From Phycisphaerae bacterium (GTDB taxonomy: Bacteria; Planctomycetota; Phycisphaerae; Tepidisphaerales; Tepidisphaeraceae), in assembly GCA_014379105.1 (NCBI GenBank), contig JACMML010000352.1:1-33963 (forward strand): a DNA stretch of 33,963 bases. The letters are read 5' to 3'. A program made the position numbers and the translations under genes. Below, one piece after another: positions 27,869 to 33,963 of the stretch. Positions within the stretch are counted from its first letter, which is position 1. The number at the start of each line of letters is the position of its first letter. The notes beneath the pieces are model-generated. The model searched no databases. It saw only the letters and a program-made list of their open reading frames with translations, and had not been told where the DNA came from.

Positions 27869-28806
27869 CGGGTTTGTGCATCCTTCAGCGCCTTCAGCAC
27901 CATCGTCCGGCCATCGAGCTCGTAGTCTCGGCGGTATACGCGCCGCACGAGCTCGGGTGAGATGGCTGTGTCGGATTCGCCGCCGTCGAGAACCGCACCA
28001 GACCGTCGCGCGATTGCGGCGAATCGCCCGGGGACGATTTTCACCGATAATTCCAATGGCCTGCCTGACGCGTCGAGATGCAAGACCGGATCGAGCTGCG
28101 CGAGGTGCGCCGGCGACTGCGGGATGACGAATGTCTGACTCCCAGGCACGATCGGTTCGACGACGCGCGCTTCGGCGGCGGCTGTGCGATAGATCCATTG
28201 ATCCACCTGACGATTCTCCGCATCCACGATGGTGACTGTCATGCGCGAATCGGTGCGTGAAAATTCGCCGCGCATCGGCACGACGGCCGCGATCGCGACA
28301 CCGCTGGCGAGCACGGCTGGAATCATCCAGCGCGATTTTGCCATGACAAGCCGGATCGCGAGCAACACCAGCGCCGTACCCACCGCCGCGATGACAATGT
28401 GGAATCGCGCCGCCGCCGGTCGCCCGGGCTGCCAGCCGTAGGTCGGCACGTACGCGTCCTGTAAATACATCGCAGATGTCAGCCCCGATGTCTCTGAATC
28501 AGGCTCCATCGTAATCGCCGGCCAGACCGCTAAGCGCTGCGGGATACCGTTCAGCGTGATGCCCGTCTCGGACGGCATCGTGCGCCAGTTCATCCACGGC
28601 ACGGTGACCGACGTTTTCCCCGGCGCCGGCCAATCAATGCCCAGGACGCCATTTCCGCGAAGTGAGATCAGTCCCGGTCGATCGGCGTGTAGGGAGAGTT
28701 CCGTATAGACGCCCGGCCTATACTCGCCATTCCCGACCGGCGCGACGTGCTGTGCAAATAGCGATGGCGTCATCAGGAGCAAGACCGCCAGAGCGCTGCG
28801 AAACAT
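27865..28806 (-). CDS. Hypothetical membrane protein (signal peptide plus one TM)
   Basis: Start chosen at ATG 28806 (MFRSALAVLLLMTPSLFAQHVAPVGNGEYRPGVYTELSLHADRPG...), one-base TGATG overlap with upstream gene; longer ORF-track start lies inside the debranching enzyme gene. Confidence 0.75.
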   Translation of the reverse strand: MFRSALAVLLLMTPSLFAQHVAPVGNGEYRPGVYTELSLHADRPGLISLRGNGVLGIDWPAPGKTSVTVPWMNWRTMPSETGITLNGIPQRLAVWPAITMEPDSETSGLTSAMYLQDAYVPTYGWQPGRPAAARFHIVIAAVGTALVLLAIRLVMAKSRWMIPAVLASGVAIAAVVPMRGEFSRTDSRMTVTIVDAENRQVDQWIYRTAAAEARVVEPIVPGSQTFVIPQSPAHLAQLDPVLHLDASGRPLELSVKIVPGRFAAIARRSGAVLDGGESDTAISPELVRRVYRRDYELDGRTMVLKALKDAQTR

Positions 28807-30719
28807 CACATCTCCAGTTCGATCGCCAGGCGAAGCACTTCTGACACGCTCCATGCCTGGGCGCACGCGCCAAGCGAGCGGTGCGGCGGCTGGGCTTCGT
28901 AGATCTCGGCGATCGAGCCGATGCAGCCGTCTTCCAGTGCGTCGATCAGCGGCTGAAGCCAGCGCCGGGCTTGCTCGACCGACGCGCGGGAGCGCCGATT
29001 CACGCGCAAGAACGCCTCCAGAAATGCCCCGATCGGCCACGGCCAAATCGTGCCGTTGTGATACGCGGCATCGCGCTCGAACTGTGAGCCGGTATACCGC
29101 GTGCTGTATTTCGGATGACCGGCCGAGAGCGTCCGCAGGCCGTATGGAGTGAGCAGGTCGCGCCGCACGACTTCAACCACCGCCTTCTGCTGTTCATCGC
29201 TAAGCGGAGAATTAGTCAGCGAGACGGCGAAAATCTGGTTCGGCCGGCACGCTTCGTCGCGACCGGTCTCGTTCACCACGTCCGCCAGCCCGCGGTGCGG
29301 GCTGATCCAGAACGTGCGCCGAAAACTGTCGGCCGCCTGCTTCGCGAGTTCGTCTTCGCCCATCAACACCAAGTCGTGATACCACAGCGCGTTAATCTCA
29401 ACGGCTTTGCCATGTCGCGGCGTGAAGACCACACCATTGGTCTTGGCATCCATCCATGTGAGTTGGCTGCTGGGATCGCCTTGCGAGATCAGCGCGTCGT
29501 TGGCGTCCATCTTGATGCCGAATCGCGTGCCGCGCCGGTAGCCGTCAATGATCTCGGCGCATGCGGGTCGGAGAATGGATTCAAAGGTCTCGTTGTCCCG
29601 GCTGCGCTTCAGATATTCAAAGACCGCGTGAACAAACCAGAGGCTCGCATCGACGGTGTTGTAGTGTGGCTGATTGGAGTAATCGTCAAAGACGTTGGGG
29701 ATCATTCCCTCGCTAACGAACTTGGCGAATGAGCAGAGCACGCGTCCGGCTTCGTCAAAACGCCCGGTGGATAGAAGCAGGCCGGGCAGTGCGATCATGG
29801 TGTCGCGGCCCCAGTCGCTGAACCACGGGTACCCGGCGAGGATGGTCTTGCCGTTGGGGTCGTCCGCGCTGGGACGGCCTACTACAAAATCATCCGCGGA
29901 CGCGATCAATCGCTGCTGCGTGCGGGACGGCGCGCTTTGCCCCGGCGTATTCTGCTGGCGCTTGGCGCATTCTGTGTCCCAGTCAAAGCGATCGACCGGC
30001 TCCAGTCCGGCCCAGAACACGACTGCCGTGGGTTCGGTAACTGAGATCGCGAAGTGCCCGGGGACGAAGAGATCCTCCGTGTCGTCCTGGCCGCGCTCGG
30101 TTTCGATGGCATAGTTAAAGTTGTACCACCAGTCTCCCTGGGCGACGAACCGCGTGCCGTCGCAGCGCATGAACAACTCATTGCCGTAGCGTCGCACCAC
30201 ACAGCCGCTCGGAAGCGGCCGCGTCTCCATCGAAGCGTCGGCGCGCAGCAACGAGTGAAAATCCCGCAGGCCAACGAACGGCTGAAGTCGAAACTCCACG
30301 GCCGCCGCGGCGATGCCAGGATTGATCTCGTACCGCACGCCAACGACGTTGCGCCCGTGACACAGCAGCACTTCCTTGGCGACGTGGACGTCTTCGGCGT
30401 CATATTCAAACCGCGTGGAGATTCCGTGCTGAAATCGGCCAAGAAACTGCTCGCCGTGGGGGACAATCACATCGCGGAACTGCGCCACGCCCAGCTCGAT
30501 CGACGACCCCTCCCGGTGAACTGATTCATTGATTCGCGAGAGCGCGACGATTCTTCCCACCGGCGGCAGCGTCGCGCCGACCAGCAGGCCGTGATAGCGT
30601 CGCGTATTGGCGCCGACAACCGTGGATGATGAAAACGCGCCGGTGCCGTTGGTCTGCAGCCATTCACGGCCGATCCACGGCTGAAGCTCGCCATATGTTT
30701 CAAACGAGTAAACGGCCAT
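28806..30719 (-). CDS. Amylo-alpha-1,6-glucosidase / glycogen debranching enzyme
   Basis: Start chosen at ATG 30719 (MAVYSFETYGELQPWIGREWLQTNGTGAFSSSTVVGANTRRYHGLLVGA); GYPWFSDWGRDTMIALPGLLL; YNTVDASLWFVHAV; HNGTIWPWPIGAFLEA. Confidence 0.93.
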   Translation of the reverse strand: MAVYSFETYGELQPWIGREWLQTNGTGAFSSSTVVGANTRRYHGLLVGATLPPVGRIVALSRINESVHREGSSIELGVAQFRDVIVPHGEQFLGRFQHGISTRFEYDAEDVHVAKEVLLCHGRNVVGVRYEINPGIAAAAVEFRLQPFVGLRDFHSLLRADASMETRPLPSGCVVRRYGNELFMRCDGTRFVAQGDWWYNFNYAIETERGQDDTEDLFVPGHFAISVTEPTAVVFWAGLEPVDRFDWDTECAKRQQNTPGQSAPSRTQQRLIASADDFVVGRPSADDPNGKTILAGYPWFSDWGRDTMIALPGLLLSTGRFDEAGRVLCSFAKFVSEGMIPNVFDDYSNQPHYNTVDASLWFVHAVFEYLKRSRDNETFESILRPACAEIIDGYRRGTRFGIKMDANDALISQGDPSSQLTWMDAKTNGVVFTPRHGKAVEINALWYHDLVLMGEDELAKQAADSFRRTFWISPHRGLADVVNETGRDEACRPNQIFAVSLTNSPLSDEQQKAVVEVVRRDLLTPYGLRTLSAGHPKYSTRYTGSQFERDAAYHNGTIWPWPIGAFLEAFLRVNRRSRASVEQARRWLQPLIDALEDGCIGSIAEIYEAQPPHRSLGACAQAWSVSEVLRLAIELEM

Positions 30720-30830
30720 CACTGGAATCTTAGCGGGCGTGCCCGGACGCGGCGAGCGATTGCCATACTCATGTTGTAACCCCAAAGCGCAGCGATTATC
30801 GTCCACCGTTTCATCATCCAAGGAGTTTTC

Positions 30831-31580
30831 ATGCCCGGCCCGCTCGATTTTGGCGTTCAAAGCTATTGCTTCCGCGAGTTCAAGGACAACGCAACCGTCG
30901 CCCAGAAGGTGAAACAGATCGGCCTGGACAAAATCGAAGTCTGCGGCGTCCACGCCGACTTCTCCAAGCCCGAGGCGTTCGGGGATGTCGTAAAAACTTA
31001 CAAGGACGCGGGGATCAGCGTGATCTCCATCGGCGTGCAGACATTCACCGGCGCCGACAACGAAGAAGCCTGGTTCCAGTGCGCACAAGCCGCCGGCGCG
31101 AAGCACATCTCGGCACACTTCCAGATCGGCAGCTACCAGACCGCGATTAAGAAGACGTCGGCGCTGTGCCGCAAGTATGGAATCAAAGTGGGCATCCATT
31201 GCCACGGCGGCTATATGTTTGGCGGCTCGCCGGACGTGCTCGAGCATCTGATCGGCCTTGGCGAAGGGGAGATCGGTCTGTGCATCGACACCGCCTGGTG
31301 CATCCAGATCGGCCCGTGGCAAGGCCAGCCGGTGAAGTGGGCCGAAAAGTTCGCCGGCAAGATTTTTGGCGTCCACTACAAGGATTTCACCTTCGACCGC
31401 AACGCCCAATGGCACGATGTAGTCGTCGGCACCGGCAACTTGGACCTGCCCGCGTTCGTCAAAGCCCTCCAGAACGGCGGCTTCGATGGCATGTCGGTCA
31501 TCGAATACGAAGCCGACCCCAAAGACCCAGTGCCGGCGCTGACCAAGTGCGTACAGCAGATGCGGACGGTAACTATCTGA
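30831..31580 (+). CDS. Sugar phosphate isomerase/epimerase (xylose isomerase-like TIM barrel)
   Basis: FGVQSYCFREFKDN...QIGLDKIEVCGVHADF...IGIHCHGGYMFGGSPDVLEHLI...LCIDTAWC...VHYKDFTF...MSVIEYEADP. Confidence 0.88.
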   Translation: MPGPLDFGVQSYCFREFKDNATVAQKVKQIGLDKIEVCGVHADFSKPEAFGDVVKTYKDAGISVISIGVQTFTGADNEEAWFQCAQAAGAKHISAHFQIGSYQTAIKKTSALCRKYGIKVGIHCHGGYMFGGSPDVLEHLIGLGEGEIGLCIDTAWCIQIGPWQGQPVKWAEKFAGKIFGVHYKDFTFDRNAQWHDVVVGTGNLDLPAFVKALQNGGFDGMSVIEYEADPKDPVPALTKCVQQMRTVTI

Positions 31581-31644
31581 ATGTCGACGAAGGCACGGAA
31601 AACTCGTTGTTTCTGATTGTAGATAGGCTAGACTGGATAGATTC

Positions 31645-31905
31645 ATGCGGAGCGTATCCATGGCCAGGACGACATCTGTCGGCATATACGAGGCTAAGAA
31701 CAAGCTTTCAGAGCTTCTCGATCGTGTTGAGGCCGGCGAGGTGATTAGCGTCACGCGGCATGGCAAGCAGGTCGCTTTGATCACGCCGGTCCATCACGAT
31801 AAGCCCAACGCTCAAGAGGCCATTGCCCGGGTCCGCAAGCTTCGGGTCGGTTCGCGCCTCAATGGTATGAACATCAAGCAACTGCGCGACGAGGGGCGAC
31901 GATGA
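31645..31905 (+). CDS. Phd/YefM-family antitoxin (start may be ATG 31660)
   Basis: VGIYEAKNKLSELLDRVEAGEVISVTRHGKQVALITPV. Confidence 0.9.
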   Translation: MRSVSMARTTSVGIYEAKNKLSELLDRVEAGEVISVTRHGKQVALITPVHHDKPNAQEAIARVRKLRVGSRLNGMNIKQLRDEGRR

Positions 31906-32309
31906 GCTGGATCGCGGATTGTTCGGTAGCAATGACCTGGTGCTTCGAAGACGAAACAACCCCGCGCACCGAGGCTTTGCTGGATCGAACCGGCTCAGAA
32001 CCAGTCATAGTTCCTCTACATTGGCCGCTCGAAATTACGAATGTCCTGCGGACGGCGGTGCGCCGGGGACGCTTAACTGAGGCACAGTCGGTGAAAAAAG
32101 CCGCCGCTTTAATGTCGCTCCCAGTTCGATACGATTTATTAACACATCAAGTCGCGTTCACTACCACGTACCAACTGGCGCAGCGGCACAAGCTGACGAG
32201 TTACGACGCGGCTTATCTGGAGCTCGCCATTCGCCTTGGCGCCTCACTGGCCACGAACGATCGCGATCTCATCGATGCGGCGCGGAAGGCCGGGGTTCAA
32301 CTTTTGTAG
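31902..32309 (+). CDS. PIN-domain (VapC-like) toxin
   Basis: IADCSVAMTWCFEDE...PLEITNVLRTAVRRGRL...LTSYDAAYLELAIRLGASLATNDRDLIDAARKAGV; ATGA overlap with antitoxin. Confidence 0.93.
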   Translation: MSWIADCSVAMTWCFEDETTPRTEALLDRTGSEPVIVPLHWPLEITNVLRTAVRRGRLTEAQSVKKAAALMSLPVRYDLLTHQVAFTTTYQLAQRHKLTSYDAAYLELAIRLGASLATNDRDLIDAARKAGVQLL

Positions 32310-32353
32310 ACGGTCTTGGCTGGCTCTGTGTAGTCTGACGTCCAGAGACAATT

Positions 32354-32857
32354 ATGACCGACCCACCTCTCGACCCTCGCTTCATCGAGCGCCCGGATGC
32401 TTCACTCCGGACGTACTACATCATCGTTTCGCTCCTTTCCGGCCCGGGAATCTTTTTGGCACTTCCGCCATTCATGTTTCGGTTCTACACGCTGCGATAC
32501 CGGTTTGATGATGAAGGCGTGTGGATGTCATGGGGCGTTATATTCAAGCGGGAAATCTATCTCACCTACCGGCGAATCCAGGACATTCATGTCACGCGGA
32601 ACCTGATCCACCGCTGGCTGGACCTCTCTTCGGTCGCAATCCAGACGGCGTCCGGGTCGGCGGCGGCGGAGATGACGATTGAGGGCATTCGCCGGCCGGA
32701 GGCGCTGCGGGATTTCCTTTATCAAAAAATGCGCGGTGCCCGCGGCGAACCCGCGCCGCACGTCGAAGACCCCGCCGATGACGAAGCGCTGGTTCTCCTG
32801 CGGCAGATTCGCGACGACCTCGCGGCGCTGCGACATCGACAGGAGCCGCGACAATGA
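32354..32857 (+). CDS. bPH2 (YdbS-like) PH-domain membrane protein
   Basis: FYTLRYRFDDEGVWMSWGVIFKREIYLTYRRIQDIHVTRNLIHRWLDLSSVAIQTASGSAAAEMTIEGI. Confidence 0.85.
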   Translation: MTDPPLDPRFIERPDASLRTYYIIVSLLSGPGIFLALPPFMFRFYTLRYRFDDEGVWMSWGVIFKREIYLTYRRIQDIHVTRNLIHRWLDLSSVAIQTASGSAAAEMTIEGIRRPEALRDFLYQKMRGARGEPAPHVEDPADDEALVLLRQIRDDLAALRHRQEPRQ

Positions 32858-33630
32858 ACGCCGACTCCGATCCGCCAACGACGCCGCCCGAGCGGATTAC
32901 CGAGCGGCCAACGGATCGTGCCGCTCGCTGGTTCTATCGCGGGCTCTGGCGATTCCTCGTCGATTGGCTGAGGGTGCCGGAAGACCGTCCTTCGTTGCCG
33001 GTGGAGCCGGGGCAGTTTCATTCCAGCTTCCGGCCGGCCGAGGGATTTCTGCGCTATCTCAAGTTCGGCTTCTGGATCGGCCTGACCCTTTTCGACGGCA
33101 TTCTGGCGATCACGTTGATCGTCATCTACGTCGCATCACCGATTGTTGGCCTGATCGTCACGCTGCCGATGCTGATCCTCATGATCCTGCCGGACATCGT
33201 GGCCTACGTCGCGATCCATCTGCGGTTTGATACCACCTGGTACGTGATGACCGACCGAAGCCTCCGACTGCGGCGGGGAATCTGGAGCATTCACGAAGTG
33301 ACGATCACTTTTGAGAATGTGCAGAACGTGAAAGTCACGCAAGGCCCACTGCAGCGCTGGTTCGGCATCGCAACGGTGGTCGTCGAAACCGCCGGCGGAG
33401 GCGGGACCAACGCCGACCCGCATCACGCCGGCCATCACGGCATGATCGAGGGAATCTCCAACGCCGAAGAAATCCGCGATCTCATTCTTCGCCGGCTCCA
33501 GCACAGCCGCAGCGCAGGGCTCGGCGACGAGGCGCACTTGGCATTACGGCCGACACCAGGATTTTCACCAGATCATGTGGCCGTGCTTAGGGAAATTCGT
33601 GAGCATGTCCGCGCCTTGGCGATGTCGTGA
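32854..33630 (+). CDS. bPH2 PH-domain membrane protein, paralogue of previous gene
   Basis: TWYVMTDRSLRLRRGIWSIHEVTITFENVQNVKVTQGPLQRWFGIATVVVETAGGGG...MIEGISNAEEIRDLILRRLQ; ATGA overlap. Confidence 0.85.
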   Translation: MNADSDPPTTPPERITERPTDRAARWFYRGLWRFLVDWLRVPEDRPSLPVEPGQFHSSFRPAEGFLRYLKFGFWIGLTLFDGILAITLIVIYVASPIVGLIVTLPMLILMILPDIVAYVAIHLRFDTTWYVMTDRSLRLRRGIWSIHEVTITFENVQNVKVTQGPLQRWFGIATVVVETAGGGGTNADPHHAGHHGMIEGISNAEEIRDLILRRLQHSRSAGLGDEAHLALRPTPGFSPDHVAVLREIREHVRALAMS

Positions 33631-33665
33631 TTTACGCGATCCAAGTAGAAACCTCGAACTAGAAA

Positions 33666-33699
33666 ACCCCGCCTCGATTTGAGGGCGGGGTCTTCTTTT
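33666..33699 (+). terminator. Intrinsic terminator, possibly bidirectional, between convergent bPH2 gene and rpsD
   Basis: ACCCCGCCTC-GATTT-GAGGGCGGGGT followed by TCTTCTTTT; A-rich (AGAAA) on the other side. Confidence 0.8.
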
Positions 33700-33778
33700 G
33701 CGGGCGTCCCACGATTCATTCTCGGGACAAAGCATCCGGGGTTTGAACGCGGGCACCGTTCTGAAAAATCATCGGTTT

Positions 33779-33963
33779 TTAGCGATAAAACTCGATGATC
33801 AGATTCATGTTCACTTCAAACGGCACGTCGTCCGGCGTCGGGACGCCGGTGACTTTGCCGGTGAGCTGTGCGGGATTCCATTCCAGCCATGCCGGGACCG
33901 TGTGGCCGGCCATCTGTTCCATGTTGTCGGCCATGCCGGGACCGTGTGGCCGGCCATCTGTTC
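33779..33963 (-). CDS. rpsD: 30S ribosomal protein S4, C-terminal part (5' end outside window; reading frame disrupted beyond about 33920)
   Basis: Own reverse-strand translation: ...NMEQMAGHTVPAWLEWNPAQLTGKVTGVPTPDDVPFEVNMNLIIEFYR*; matches the S4 C-terminal pattern. Confidence 0.88.
   Translation of the reverse strand, partial: TDGRPHGPGMADNMEQMAGHTVPAWLEWNPAQLTGKVTGVPTPDDVPFEVNMNLIIEFYR
33886..33963. repeat. 34-bp exact direct repeat (33886-33919 and 33930-33963), period 44
   Basis: GCCATGCCGGGACCGTGTGGCCGGCCATCTGTTC occurs twice. Confidence 0.95.

Noticed and set aside
30720-31784. N-terminal 355-aa extension of the debranching enzyme ORF
   Set aside because: Antisense to the sugar isomerase gene; the enzyme's conserved N-terminus begins at ATG 30719.
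1-33963. CRISPR array, tRNA, rRNA or transposase
   Set aside because: No regularly spaced repeats with spacers, no recognisable tRNA/rRNA core, and no transposase-like ORF was seen by eye; a tRNAscan/Infernal run would be needed to exclude RNA genes fully.

Overview
GC-rich bacterial chromosomal window, probably from a planctomycete of the Phycisphaerae type (inferred from gene style and an N-terminal 'LESRRLFA' motif; not proven). The left half holds an exopolysaccharide locus: a divergent GT4 glycosyltransferase, a Wza-like export protein, a Wzc/GumC-like chain-length protein with a degenerate P-loop, a Wzx-like flippase, a Wzy-like polymerase/ligase, three tightly coupled GT4 glycosyltransferases, a convergent secreted beta-helix protein and an acyltransferase-3. 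The right half is mostly housekeeping and carbohydrate metabolism: Tat-type Mn/Fe SOD, trmB, moeA, a divergent transketolase, a two-lobed retropepsin-like protease, GH95 alpha-L-fucosidase, a Rieske protein, a glycogen debranching enzyme, a sugar isomerase, a Phd/PIN toxin-antitoxin pair, two bPH2-domain membrane proteins and the 3' part of rpsD. The ORF track misses two genes that run off the window edges (positions 1-2111 and 33779-33963, both minus) and a 37-aa small ORF at 19229-19342. The most notable non-genic structures are: a G-quadruplex-capable palindromic element sitting in frame inside moeA; a long imperfect inverted repeat after the protease gene; a 25-nt palindrome+CTAAAC motif present twice; and a 34-bp direct repeat at the right edge that breaks the rpsD frame. 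I found no CRISPR array, rRNA, tRNA or transposase. I do not see a clearly novel multi-gene system. The best candidates for follow-up are the palindromic elements, the K-to-A P-loop Wzc and the single-chain double retropepsin.
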